In this document: piece after piece, positions 48,428-60,068 of the stretch
How positions within the stretch are numbered: position 1 is the first letter of the stretch
Layout of the letters: the number at the start of each line of letters is the position of its first letter
Assembly: GCF_000471905.2 (NCBI RefSeq)
Contig: NW_006497023.1
Span: forward strand, 559,304 to 623,303
DNA length: 64,000 nt
From: Amborella trichopoda
Taxonomy: Eukaryota; Streptophyta; Magnoliopsida; Amborellales; Amborellaceae
Direction of reading: 5' to 3'
Position numbers and translations under genes: made by a program
Notes under the pieces: model-generated
Database searches by the model: none
The model's input: only the letters and a program-made list of their open reading frames with translations
What the model was told of the DNA's origin: nothing

Positions 48428-48960
48428 AGGCACAGTCGATGGTAAGCATTACTGACTGTGTTGAATGGAAGAAAGGGAAAACGCAGTCGGCGTTAGGCTT
48501 TGCCAACTGTGACTCATGAGGAGAGAGAAATCAACTCAACGCTAGCCGTCATCGACTGATAGAAGAAGAGAGGGAAATCCAGTCGGCATTAGGCTTCGTC
48601 GCCTTACAGAAGAAGAGAGAGAAATTCAGTCGATATTAGGCTTCGCCGACTGACAGAAGAGGAGAGAAAAATCCAATCAACGCTAGGCTTTACCGATTGA
48701 CAAAAGAAGCGAGAGAAAACTCGTCGGCACTAGGCTTCTCCAACTGACAGAAGAAAGAGAAAACCAACGAGTCAGTTGTGACAGAAGAAAGAGAAAGCCA
48801 ACCGGCGCTAGGCCTCATCGGTTGTGACTCAAGAAAGAAACCAACTGGTTCTAGGCTTCACCGATTGACAAAAGAAAGAGAAGACCAACTGGCGCTAGGC
48901 CTCCCTGGTTGTGACAGAAGGGAGAGAAAACCAAATGGTGCTAGGCTTCGCCAGTTGCAT
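48428..48960. repeat. Tandem hairpin array in LTR-c (about 11 units)
   Basis: Units about 48 bp apart with arm pairs that vary together: CAGTC with GACTG, CAATC with GATTG, CAACCG with CGGTTG. The loop is close to GCTAGGCTT. Spacers are GA-rich (plus strand). Confidence 0.85.
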
Positions 48961-49317
48961 TAGAAGAGGACAGATGGAGATAGAGATGAGAAGAAAAGAG
49001 AGAAAGAGATAGAGATGAGAAGAAGAGAGAGAAACAGATAGAGATGAGAAGAAAGGAGAGAAATAGAGGAGGAGAAAGAAAGAGATAGAGACGAGAAGAG
49101 AGGAGAGGAGAGAGAAAGAGGGGAGGAGAGAGAAAAAGGGAGGAGAGAAAAGAGGGGAGGAGAGAGAAAGTTACCTACCTGAAGGGTATCGACCCCTTTC
49201 TTCTCTCCTCTCTCTCTCTCTCTCTAAGATGTACTCACAAGCTCAAGCAAGAAATCAGAATTTTATTGATTGATCCAAGAAGAATGAATCTGTTTTTTGT
49301 ACAATGAGACACTGCCT

Positions 49318-49327
49318 GTTTATATAG
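49318..49327 (-). promoter_or_regulatory. LTR-c TATA box
   Basis: CTATATAAAC on the minus strand, upstream of the CT-rich tract. The equivalents in LTR-a (TTCTATAAG), LTR-b and LTR-d (TTCTATAGAA) are degraded, so LTR-c keeps the best form. Confidence 0.6.
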
Positions 49328-50634
49328 AATTGGGCTAAAACTTGGGTGTATGCCCAAAAACTACCTAGAATTGATAATAATTATAATTTAGTTGAATTTA
49401 AAAAAATTCTAAAAAAGGGTACAAAAAGACTGTTTTGCCCTTGCTTAATAATGTGTGGAATTCCAGAACAATCTGTGTTGTTACCCGAGAACTTGCATGA
49501 TATTTCGTGGCTGACCCAAGGTCGTTCTGATGCTCGTTTGATCCAAAGATTATTATTTTCTTGTAGGGCTCGACTTGACGTTCATTTTGATACCAACTTC
49601 GAGTCATGAATCTTGTTTTTTAGCCCGGATCATGAGACTCGAATTTTGGATGAATCTTGAAAACTTTAGATTGATTGTGTGCTCATTCTTTGATGTTTCT
49701 TCATGACATATTTATTGAATCACACTGAGCATGCCGTTAGGATCACGTTGCAATGAACGTAACTTGATTTCGTGTCGGATCAAGATTTTGTCATCCTGAG
49801 TTTTTGGCCGGAATCTTGACTTCCGATGGTCAAAATTTACAATAGCCTTTACACCTTCATGTGTGAAATCCAAACGTTCATCGTACGCGAGGTTCGAACC
49901 AGAGATAACCTCAGACCTCACGCACATAATGCTATTAGTTTCATGCCGATCGGGTATGCGAGCGTCGTGATCTGGCTACTTTAACGAGGCATGATGCTAC
50001 TAGCTTTTCTGCAACTTCCTTCATGGATCAGCGACTTTGATTTAGTTGTTGTCCCTGCTCGGGCATCGTCACGGGGCGTACCACATATCGAATTGTTTGT
50101 CCTGATGAGACGAACACGCTCACCAAATTTTGGAGCGATCTGACTTAAAAAAAGTAAGATATAGGCCCCAAAAGTGACTGCTCGTGATTGTTAAAACAAC
50201 CACCTTTAATGGTGTTTCAATGCAGGGTGGCCACACGGGAATACTGTGCGGTCTACCCCTTTTTAGTCTTTTACCCATAACTTTGTCCTGAAGTGCCCGA
50301 TTAAGCTGAAACTTGACTCATAGGGGTTTTTGACCGTGGCGGATCTAATGGCAGTAGTCCCATAGCCATTTGACATACCAAAAGTATAGCTCTAGTTACG
50401 AGATCCATTTTAGGTGCTAAAGATCGATTTCGATGAAAGTCTTTCTTTGTGTTCACTGCCTTAGACATGTCTGATCGCAATGAAACTTGACAGGTGGTTT
50501 TTTGAAGTGCTGATGATGATCCTAACCAATTTTAGGGCCATTCTGAGACTTTCGAGAATTTCCACTGTCTTGTAAGCTTTATTGACCTACTTCCTACTAG
50601 GGACTAAGGTGCTAAAAAATACATTCAAAGAACA

Positions 50635-53155
50635 ACATGAACATCATAGCCCCAATCTGGAGCAGTTGCTTTAGGGCCTTCATCCTCATTAGTCCCCATT
50701 TGAGCCGTGTCAAACTCAAGAACTACCCCTGGACTCAAGGGCACCTCCCCAAGATCTGGAATCACCTCCTGATCAGAAACAATGACAATAGGCTCAGAGT
50801 GGTCGGAGCCATCTGCCTCAATTTTTGAAGAGAAAGAAAGTAATTCAGGAGAAGCAGAAGGTGGTCCAGAGAGCGCAGAAGGTGATACTAGAGTAATTCC
50901 TAAGAGATCAGAAGAGGAAGAGCTATCTTTTGATTCTGACCTCATAAGAAGCTTGGCACTCTTGCGCCTCCGAGTACTCCCACTAACTGAAGGTGGTGCA
51001 AGGGTATTGGCAGCAGTCGAGCACTTTCTTTTCTTCCCCCAGCTGGAGTAGGAGTGGCCACTTCAGATCCACCTCCCTAAGAAGGCCCTCCAGCCAATTT
51101 ACTATGGAGATCACTCTTGATTAGGGTGTTCAAATCCTGTGGGGGACGCTTCTCATAACCAGGGACTTGTCGCCCCTCATCCCACTCGAAGATGGAACTA
51201 AGATTTTCGAAGACACTCCTAGTCCTCGTATTCATTGCAAGAAATTTTGGTGAGGACTCATCCGCTGCTATCTCCCGCGGAAGCCTTAAAGATCATCAGT
51301 TTGAGGGATAATTTAAGACAAATACTACATCGGGAACAAGAGCATCCAATAGGCTCCTTTGCCTGGTATCCAGGCGCCAGTTACCATTTTCCCCTATCCA
51401 AGGCTGATCCTTATCCCAATATCCATTGCTAGTGATTCTCCACTAGTTCACATAGGCCTTAGTCATTCGGGCCCTCTTGCCAAAGTGAGGTAATACATAT
51501 TTACTGGTTTCTATAATCTCCACACACATAGATCAATTGGTTCGTATATGTTCTGGCAGCCAGCACTCTAGGAGAGTTCCAAACTCTTCCGTCTTCCCCC
51601 TTTTACACCTTATTCTTGTGCTTTTCAAAAAACACTGAGAAAGGGCAGCCTTGATGAAGCCCATGCTGACGAATGAAGCGGTGGGGGAAATACCCCTCTA
51701 ACCTGGCACTATGCGAAGTCTGATAAGGTAAGACTCCCCCTCGGATGGTCAGAATGACAATGATCTCCTTAATGGTTGTTGGAGCACTGTCTAGCTCCTT
51801 CCCCAACTCATCAATGAAAGCACGATTGGTGAAGCTCTTGATCGGAAAGGGGACCCACCTCATGTTCAAAGAATCATTCCCAAATAGAACCCGAGCGACC
51901 CCTGGGGTATGGAAGATGGCCCTTTGGTTGGCAAACCTCGTTAAGAAGGGCCACAGTTTATCTCCTGAGCATTGATGTTGGATGTAGATGTCAAGGAAAT
52001 AGGCCCCTAGCCAGCTGTATAAGTAATGCACAGGGAATGGAGTTTTAAAATCTTCGAGAAAAGTCTCTCCTCCTACAACGCCATTCCCTACCTCTTTTCC
52101 CTTGTAGGCCTTTCCACGAGAGATGGTCCCCAAGCCATGGTATATGTTGCACAAGACTGGCTGAGCAAGGGCATACTCACGCCCTCTGGCAATGTCGCCT
52201 GCCACATACAGTACACTTGGATGAATATCATCCCCCTAGTCTAGAAGCACGAATTTGCATAAAAATAAGGCCAAATATGTCAAAATATGCGGCCAAGAAA
52301 ACACAGTCATCGCCAGTCTCAAGTTGATATACGGGAGGCATATCCTCTACAATTGCCTTCCCTTTCCCTTTCAGAGTGCCCTGACCACCTTCAGGATAAT
52401 CCCCACAAAAGAATTTCACCCACTCCGTGAAAGTTACCCTATCATTGCTAGACCTCAAAGATATTTTGAAGACTGGAAGGCTACTCTTCATCCCCCAAGT
52501 TAACACCACTGAAGATGACCGAGTTCGAGGGCACGAACTCGTCATACATAGCCTTGATCATCGGGAGACCTCTAATAAAATTAAGATATAGTAAAGAGAT
52601 TCATACTTCCCCATGCCCAAGAAGCCAGGTATTACTAACATGGCTCCATGTCTCCAGCAATACCTTTACTGTATTGGAGCAACAGTCATAGTAGCTGCTC
52701 AAACACTGGACCGCTGCTGAGAGTGAAGCATGTTCAAGAGTGCTTATGTACAATGCCAATACCTTGGTAGTCCAGGAAGAGTATGCCTTCAGGTATTGGT
52801 GCTCCTCCTGAATCCGGATGCCTTTTGCTGACCACCTTAGTAGTCCCTATGCCTGTACCATTCGCTTCCCCAAGGTAGGCAAGTTCTCCCCGGAAGCTAT
52901 GTTCCTATGCATGCAATGAAGAAGTGCCACCCCTTCTCCAGTACTGACGTTGTTGTCATTGCCCTCTCGTACTTTGAAACAAACGGGGTCAGTAATAAAA
53001 GTGACACTAAGGGGCCACTCTGGTTCGCATACTGGTTTGGTCAACCAAATGGGCTCACCCCTTGATAAAACCTCGCTTGTAAAATCATAGGCACTAATTT
53101 CGCCCTCCCTTAGAAGCCTCTTCACATTAAGAATTTGGTAAGAAGAACCAGCCAT
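50635..53155 (-). pseudogene. Plant mobile domain (PMD) ORF, antisense within E2
   Basis: Begins MAGSSYQILNVKRLLREGEI at 53155 and runs minus to 50635, where LTR-c of E1 cuts it. Pieces: 53155-52847; a broken part with VLLETWSHVSNTWLLGHGEV, then LYLNFIRGLPM and YDEFVP (about 52700-52540); 52545-52228 (DRVTFTEWVKFF); 52205-51603 (MAGDIARGREYALAQPVLCN, TPGVARVLFG, WVPFPIK, RLEGYFPHRFIRQ); 50945-50625, an acidic/serine-rich tail. The WSPxTNT, GELxISL, GLPIxGxxYDE and GRxYALAxxVLxxxY patterns are those of the plant aminotransferase-like/PMD family (MAIN/MAIL1 relatives), found in host proteins and in transposons. Several stops. It lies antisense to E2 between lost pol and 3' LTR, downstream of an antisense promoter. 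PMD assignment is from memory of the family pattern. Confidence 0.75.
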
Positions 53156-53189
53156 TATAAAGGGCTTAGTTGTTTACTTCCAAAAGTTG

Positions 53190-53600
53190 TTAAGACACTG
53201 GATCAGCGCCAGCTGAGTTTGCCAAACACTTAGCACCGATTATGTTTCCTAAATACTTAGCGCCGGCTGTGTTCGCTGATACTTAGCACCTACTTCATAA
53301 CAACGTCTAGCGTCAGTCGAGTCTGTCAGCACTCAGTGCCGGTTGAGCTTATTGAGGCCTAGTGCCAGTTGAGTGCTAATGGCTAGTGCCAACTGAATCT
53401 GACAGTCGGCGCCGGTTGCGTACTAATGGCTAGCGCCAGCTGAATCTGACAACGCTCAGCGCCGGTTGCATGCCTGCGACTAGGGCCGATTGAGGCTTTC
53501 AATACTCAACACCTGTTGAGATTACCAATACCTAGCATCGGTTGAGCTTGTCAAAGGCCAGCGCCGGCTGTGATCGGATCTCTCACGCGTTTCACGAAAT
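53190..53600. repeat. CAACCGGCGCTA-type repeats in the antisense leader
   Basis: A 30-35-bp spaced motif, plus strand TTAGCGCCGGTTG and variants (TAGCACCGATTA, CAGCGCCGGTTGC, TAGCATCGGTTGA), about 12 copies just upstream of the PMD start codon. Confidence 0.85.
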
Positions 53601-53699
53601 CTAGTTATGGCACCTTGAACGCGCTATGCCGACTGACAACCGTCTCCACATCCTTCGGCGCTGCTTGACACACGAGTGAATGCCAACCTTCACCACGTC

Positions 53700-53830
53700 A
53701 CGCTGCTCCCTTTGACACACAAAAGAGGTAACCGTACACCTTCCCTCTGACGGTTCACCTCCCACGACAGTTCACATCTTACAACCGTACACCTTCCACA
53801 ACCGTCCACCTCCTGTGACCATTTGTCTCA
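53700..53830. repeat. Short GGTGTACGGTTGT-type tandem repeats
   Basis: Five or six copies of about 20-25 bp on the minus strand (GAGGTGGACGGTTGTGGAAG, GTGTACGGTTGTAAG). A matching group lies at 38640-38740 in E1. Confidence 0.75.
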
Positions 53831-54329
53831 TGTCGGAACTTCTCCTACATGGCTGAAAACCCACTGAAAAAATTTCCCAACTGCGTTTTTGGCCAAGACG
53901 TCACCAGAACCTCACCGAAAACTTCTGTCAACTTTCCCTGCCATTCTCGAAAAACCTATGCAACACCACTAACAACTTCTGCAAAGTTACCACAACCCCC
54001 GAGAAACCCCTTAAAACTCCTCGAAAAACTCCCAAGATGTGCGAAAATGTTCACTGTTCCACTCCCCGCTAACTGTAGCGGGAACCTCTTTTGTTTCTCG
54101 GAAAACTCCCCAAAGAACTCTCCATTCCCACTCCTTTCCCTACAACTTCACCAAATTCCTGGCAAAGTCTTCTCGTTGAAGGCCTTCCTTGCAAAATCGT
54201 CGAGAATCCCACTGTTTTCCGAAAACCTTCTCTGCAAAACTTTTGTTGGAGTCCCATTGCTTGCCGGAACTTCAACCGAGCACCCTCTCCTCATTATTAC
54301 GAAACATTTTTCTTAGGTTTTTTTCCCCT

Positions 54330-54400
54330 TGGTGAAAAGTGAGGGAAAATGGGATTTTACCCCCTTATATAGATCACACTACCCTCAAATGCCCCTCACA
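54330..54400 (-). promoter_or_regulatory. Candidate antisense promoter in E2 (TATA at 54365-54371)
   Basis: Minus strand reads ATCTATATAAGGGGGTAAAA, then ATCCCATTTTCCCTCACTTT. It is nearly identical to E1 38090-38130. The start site is expected near 54340, giving a leader of about 1.2 kb to the PMD ATG at 53155. Confidence 0.65.
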
Positions 54401-54489
54401 AACTAGGAATTCCAGTTGCATCCAAGGGATGCCAAGCGACGATGAGCCAGGTTGGGCTTTAACTCGAGGTTTGAGGTAACTCTCATTGA

Positions 54490-54785
54490 TCCATGACTAG
54501 TGCCGGGTGGATTCCAAACAACCCTAACACTGGTTGACTTGGCGCTGGGTGAATTCTTAACAACCCTAGTGTCGGTTTACTTGCAGCCATGTGTGTTTAG
54601 AAACGTCCCTAGCACCGATTGACTAAGCACCGGTTGTGTTCAAAAGATATCACGGGTCGTGCATAGCGCTAGCTCAGTTTTTAACAACCTAGCATCGGTT
54701 GTGTTTTTGAGAACTCAGTGCCGGTTGAACGCTCGTAAGAAACCATAATCGCTACACCTGGCACCGATTGTATTATTAGCAGCCT
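54490..54785. repeat. CAACC...GGTTG repeats upstream of the antisense promoter
   Basis: Units such as CAACCCTAACACTGGTTG and AGCACCGGTTGTG at 30-40 bp spacing; many can form a small CAACC/GGTTG hairpin. Confidence 0.75.
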
Positions 54786-54828
54786 ATTGTCACCTACTCC
54801 AGGATGAAGCCTTGCGTGTCCTACCACT

Positions 54829-55275
54829 ATCCCCAGTGGAGTAGTACGCAAGTCGTGACTTGTTATCCCCAGTGGAGTTGCACCTAGGTCGTTGCACCCA
54901 AGCCGTGACCTATCATCCTCAATGGAGTGAAAAGTAGGGCACTGCCCCTCATCCTCTAGTAGGACTCACACCCATATTGCAGCCCATCATCCCCAGTGGA
55001 GTTAGAGTCATTATTACCTCTTCAATTCCCAGTGGGTCTGTTTCAAACCAAGCTATCTTATCCCTAGGAAGTCGGGTTACCCGTTCTTTATAGAGTCTCA
55101 TCTTTCACCCCAGGGAGTATGCTTACCCCCCTAAGCCCTAGTGGAGTCCGCTTCTATTGGCCATCTTGCATCAGGTCACCATTTCCATCTGAGCTCTCAA
55201 TCTGTGGATGGTCTTGGCCATTTTATCCCCAGGGAGTCGGATTGCCATCCATAGACCTATTCCTCATGGAGCTCC
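54829..55275 (+). repeat. Array repeating the complement of the primer-binding site
   Basis: About eleven degenerate units of 30-50 bp. Three contain exactly TCCCCAGTGGAG (54830-54841, 54866-54877, 54990-55001), the reverse complement of 12 of the 19 bases of the E1 primer site. Others read TCCTCAATGGAGT, CCCTAGTGGAGT, TCCCCAGGGAGTC. In E2 sense RNA these equal the tRNA 3' end side. Confidence 0.8.
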
Positions 55276-55284
55276 GCATTATCC

Positions 55285-56360
55285 AAACTATACGACCTTA
55301 AACTGTAGCAGTGGTCTAGATGGATGATCCTAAACCTCATGGTCCAAACTATATGACCTTAAACTGTAGCAGTGGTCTAGATGCACGACCCTAAACTGCA
55401 TAACCATGGTCAAAACTATACGACCTTAAACTGTAGCAAAGGTCTAGATGCACGACCCTAAACCGCATGGTCCAAACTATAAGACCTTAAACTGTAGTGA
55501 CGGTCTAGATGCACGACACTAAACTATATAACCATGGTCCAAACTCTATGACCTTAAGCTGTAGCAGAGTTTTAGATGCGCGACCCTAAACCGCATGGTC
55601 CAAACTATACGACCTTAAAATGTAGCGGTGGTCTAGATGCATGACTCTAAACTGCATAACCATGGTCTAAATTATACGACCTTAAACTTTAACGGTGGTC
55701 TAAATGCACGACCCTAAACCACATGGTCCAAACTATACAACCTTAAACTATAGCGATGGTCTAGATGCACAACCCTAAACTGAATAACCATGGTCCAAAC
55801 TATACGACCTTAAACTATAGCAAAGGTCTAGATGCATGACCCTAAACAGCATGGTCCATACTATACAATCTTAAACTGTAGTGGTGGTCCAGATGCACGA
55901 CCCTAAACTGTATAACCATGGTCCAAATTATACGACATTAAACTGTAGCGGAGGTCTAGATGCACGACCTTAAACAGCATGGTCCAAACTATACAACCTT
56001 AAACTGTAGCAATGGTCTAGATGCACAACCCGAAACTGCATAACCATGGTCCAAACTATATGACCTAAAATAGTAGTGGAGGTTTAGTTCCATGACCTTA
56101 AACTGTACGGTCCTAGTTGAATGACTATAAACTACATAACCACGATCTAATTGTACGACCTTAAACCATAGTCTACGTCCTAACCACATGATGATAAAAG
56201 GCTCAGCACCATGGTCCAAACTATATGACTTTAAACTATAGCGAAGGTCTAGTTGCATGACCTTAAACTGCATGGTCCTCGTTGTATGACTTTAAACTGC
56301 ATAACCACGGTCCAAACTATATGACCGTAAACCATAGTACATATCCTGGCTGCATGATGA
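55285..56360. repeat. Higher-order tandem repeat, 128-bp dimer of 61- and 67-bp units
   Basis: Short units end AACCGCATGGTCC, long units end AACTGCATAACCATGGTCC; they alternate strictly. Dimer starts fall at 55285, 55413, 55541, 55669, 55797, 55925 and 56053, exactly 128 bp apart. Each monomer itself contains two related halves (GACCCTAAACTG and GACCTTAAACTG). After 56053 the order decays to 56360. Confidence 0.95.
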
Positions 56361-57374
56361 TAAACTTATGTGAACAGGTCAAGGAGATATGACCATAAAT
56401 TCGCCCCCACATATGCGCACATGCTTTTATCTGCACTTTCATGCATGCCTTCCCTAACTTAATTGTTAGTGTGCACGCGCCACCTTCATTACCTCCCTAG
56501 TGTGTCCATTCGCTTCATCACCACACCTCATTCCACAGTAAGTGTTACCTGCACTCACAAAATGGCGAACCATCTTGCCAGCCGTATTCGTTGTAAGTTA
56601 GTGGATCATTATCGTCCACTCTCATTTCATACATCATCTATCTTTCATAAGTAGTCCAATGCCATTTCCCCAAGAGAGTCAAACCACCACCATACTCACT
56701 CCACGGCCTCCACAGACTTCCATCCATCTCCATTATGGTCCAACTGTATGACCTTGAACTATAGTACACGTCTAGGACACATGACATTAAACTATTTTAG
56801 GTCCCGGAGGCATGACCTTAAACACGCCTTCACAAAAAAAAGAGATGAAATAACGGGCATGGTGTATACCTTAACAAGGGAAAGCTATGAGTAAAAATGA
56901 CGGACGGGCATGGTCATAAAACCATGAGTAAAAGAGTTTCGTGAATAAAAAAATCGGGCATGCTGAAAACCCGTAAGGGCATCGTGAGTAAAAATAGACG
57001 AAAATGGTGGACATAAGACGAAAATGGTGGACATGGCCGAAAGATCATGAGTAGAAGAGCCCCAAAACAAAATAAAAAGAAGTTGGTGAAAACCGTCTCT
57101 ACGGCGCCGCTTCTCAAATGCAAGTGAAAATCGACAAAGGACGTCTAGACCAATAAACAGGTAGATGCAGCACTCATCTCAATAGGTGACTTCAGACCTC
57201 ACTCAAAAAAATAAAATCCCTAGTGACACATACCAGAATCCAAAAAGATGAGCTTCAAGGAAAAGATTCTGACTGCCTGAGTCTAAATGCAAAAGGACTC
57301 GAAAGACAAAAGACTCTCCAAGACGGCAAGACAAGTCTCATGAGGAAGAACATTATTCCCAAGAGATCTCAAAC
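56361..57374 (+). other. E2 distal 3' region
   Basis: Unique DNA, reverse complement of E1 35776-36700 (ATGAGTAAAAATGACG at 56886; CAAGTCTCATGAGGAAG at 57335). No protein recognised. Confidence 0.7.
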
Positions 57375-60068
57375 ATACTCTATAAATAAATACTCCAAAG
57401 GCAAGAAACTGACAAAGCCAGGGGGAAACCTGCCAGAGACTTCACCTCGCTTAGCCGGCACGCCCAGCCCTTCTGGATCAGCTAATAAACTTGGCCCCGA
57501 CTGGACGCAGTAGAAGAGACCTACAGTGGTACTTTGATCGTCAAAAGCAAACCCAGTGTAGCAGCAAACCAAGCCAACCAAAAGCAAACAAATGAACCCA
57601 GACCAAATGGGAACAATGCCCTTCAATATGGCACTCAATTACAAGACGAGTCTGATTCTGATTAACGTGGTCCGTACAAAATCCTTAGCTTCAAAATCAC
57701 CAACAGTTCACACGTGGGTGAGGACTTTGACAAGATAGATTAAAAAAGTATCTTCACCCCTAAAGTCTCCACGAACGGACCCGCGAACAATGCATCCCTA
57801 CGTCTAAGCAACCTAGTTACAGCATTACGTGAATCTCCTCGGCGTTCATGTGGTCTAGTAGCTTGGAAGAAACAAAGTAAAAGCCAAAGGAAATTTTCTA
57901 AATGATTGTCCTTGTAGCTTCTCTTGAAGCACAAAATTAGGTGGGGCAAGCTGTTTAAACGTATTTTTCAGCACCTTAGTCCCTGATAGGAAGCAGGTCA
58001 ATAAAGACTACAAAACAGTGAAAATTCCTGTTAGATTCAGAATGGCCCCAGAATTGGTCAAGATCTTCATCAGCAATTCAAATGACCACCTGCCAAGTTT
58101 CATCACGATCAGATATGTCTAAGCTAGTGAACACAAAGAAACAATTTCAACGAAATCGGTTCTCTAGCACCCTGAGATGGACCTTGTAACTAGAGCCATA
58201 CTTTTGGTTCGACAAGCAGCTATGGGACCACTGCCATTAGATCCGGCACAGTCGAAAACCCTTATGAGTCAAGTTTCGGCTTAATCGGGGGCCTTAAGAT
58301 AAAGTTATGGATAAAATACCGAACAGAGGTCGGCTGCACACTATTCTCGTGTGGTCTCATTGCATCAAAACACCATTAAAGGTGGCTGTTTTTACAGTCA
58401 TGGGCAGTCACTTTCGAGGCCTTTATCTCACTCATTCCAAGTCGGATCGCTCCCAAATTTGGTGTGCGTGTTCGTCTCATCAAGGCGAGCAATTTTATAT
58501 GTGGTACGCCCCGTGACGACGCCCGAGAAAAGAGAAAAACTAAATGAAATTTGCTGTCTGAAAGGAGTAGCAGAAAATTCAACAGCAGCATACCTCGTTT
58601 GAGCAGCCAAATCACGATGCTCGCATACTTGATCGATACAAAACCAATTGCAATACGTGCATGAGGTCCAAGGATATCTCTGTTCCAAACCTCGTGTACA
58701 TTGAAATGGTTGGATTTCACACACGAAGGCGTCAAAGCTGCCGTAAATTCTTACTGCCGGATGTCAAGATTTCAGCCAAAAACTCAATATGACAAAATCT
58801 TCATCTGGACATGAAATAAAGCTACATTTGTTGCAACATGATCGTAACGACATGCTTAGTGTGATTCAATGAATAAATCATGAAGAAACATCAAGGAACG
58901 AGCATACAATCAATTTGAAGTTTTTAAGATTCATCCAAAATTAAAGTCTCATGATCATCGCTCAAAAACATGATTCATGGCTAGAAGTTGGTGTCAAAAT
59001 GATCGCCATGTCGAGCCCTATAAGAAAACAATAATCTTTCAATCAAATGGGCATCAAAACAACCCCGGGTCAGCAACGGAAGATCACACAAGTTCTCGGG
59101 CAGCAACAAGGACTATTCTGGAATTTCACACATTGTTAGGTAGGGGTAAAACATTCATTTTGCACCCATTTTGAGAATTTCTTTAAATTCAATTAAATTG
59201 TAATTATCTTCAATTATAGGCCGTTTTTGGGCATACACCCATGTTTTAGCCCGATTCTATAGAAACCAGCACTGCCTCATTGCACAAAGGATGGACTCAT
59301 TCTTCTTGGATCAATCAACAAAATTCTGATTTTTTCTTGAGCTTGAGGGTATGTCTTGGAGAGAGAGAGAGGAGAGAGAAAAAAAGGACCGATACCCTTC
59401 AAGCAGGTAACTTTCTCTCTCCTCCCCTCTTTCTCATATCTATCTCTTTCTCTTTCCTCCCTTCTTTCTCATCTCTATCTCTATCTCTTTCTCTCTCTTC
59501 TTATCATCTCTATCTCTTTCTCTCTCATCTTTCTCATCTCTATCTCTTTCTCTCTCTTCTTCTCATCTCTATCTCCATCCGTTCTCCTCTCTTCAGTCAC
59601 AATCGACGAAGCCTAGCGTCGGCTGAATATCTCTCTCTCTCTCTTCTCTTTTGTCACAGTCGACGAAGTCTAGTGCTGGCTGGATTTCTCTCTCCTCTCT
59701 TCTGTCACAGTCGACGAAGCCTAGTGCTGATTGTATTTCTCTCTCTTATCTTCTCTCACAGTCGGTGAAGCCTAGCACCGACTGGATTTCTCTCTCCTTT
59801 CTTTTATCACAGTAAGAGAAGCTTAGAGTCAGTTGGATTTTTCTCTCTTCTCTTCTGTCAGTGTCGACGAATCCTAGCACCGACTGGATTCTCTCTTCTC
59901 TTCTGTCACAGTCGGTGAAGCCTAGCGCCCATTCGATTTCTCTCACCTCTTTTGTTATAGTTGTTGAAGCCTAGCGTCTGCTCAATCTCTCTCTCTCTCT
60001 TGCTTCTCTCCCAGCACAACATGCGCAAGCCTAGCACCGACTGGTTCTCTCCTTCTCTTCTCTTCTGT
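57375..60068. repeat. Copy 2 of the 2.69-kb near-identical duplication
   Basis: Same content as 32756-35448, but here it is embedded in its natural context: 57375-57951 continues the 3' region and 57952-60068 continues into the rest of LTR-d. This copy is therefore the ancestral arrangement. Confidence 0.95.

Larger units (their letters stand above)
35449..50634 (-). mobile_element. E1: Tat-lineage Ty3/gypsy element, 3' LTR missing
   Basis: Minus order: LTR-c (50634-47585), primer site (47581-47563), gag (about 46020-43900), RT-RNaseH, archaeal-type second RNaseH, integrase (to 39719), then a 4.2-kb non-pol region (39700-35449). The second RNaseH and the long region between pol and 3' LTR place it in the Tat lineage. 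It ends at 35449 before reaching a 3' LTR. Stops in every domain make it inactive. Confidence 0.85.
47585..50634 (-). mobile_element. LTR-c: 5' LTR of E1
   Basis: About 3.05 kb including 110 N. Minus strand starts TGTTCTTTGAATG (50634) and ends GGCACCTAACCA (47585). It contains the TATA box CTATATAAAC (about 49327-49318), a GA/CT tract (48970-49240) and a hairpin array (48428-48960). It matches LTR-d along its length with clear divergence. The 5' end lies directly against the PMD ORF of E2. Confidence 0.9.
53160..57951 (+). mobile_element. E2 3' region (between pol and 3' LTR)
   Basis: Runs straight into LTR-d at 57952. It is the inverse-orientation counterpart of E1 35449-39000, so both belong to one long 3' region of the family. 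Contents in order: antisense leader with CAACCGGCGCTA-type repeats, antisense promoter, more such repeats, primer-site-complement array, 128-bp higher-order repeat, unique end. E2 pol is missing to the left because E1 (LTR-c) abuts the PMD ORF. Confidence 0.8.

Noticed and set aside
55285-56360. CRISPR-like array
   Set aside because: Direct tandem satellite with no unique spacers, in a plant nuclear transposon.
57369-57638. Minus ORF with a hydrophobic segment, duplicated at 32747-33019
   Set aside because: Not open in the diverged E1 counterpart (35449-35775), so no sign of coding constraint.
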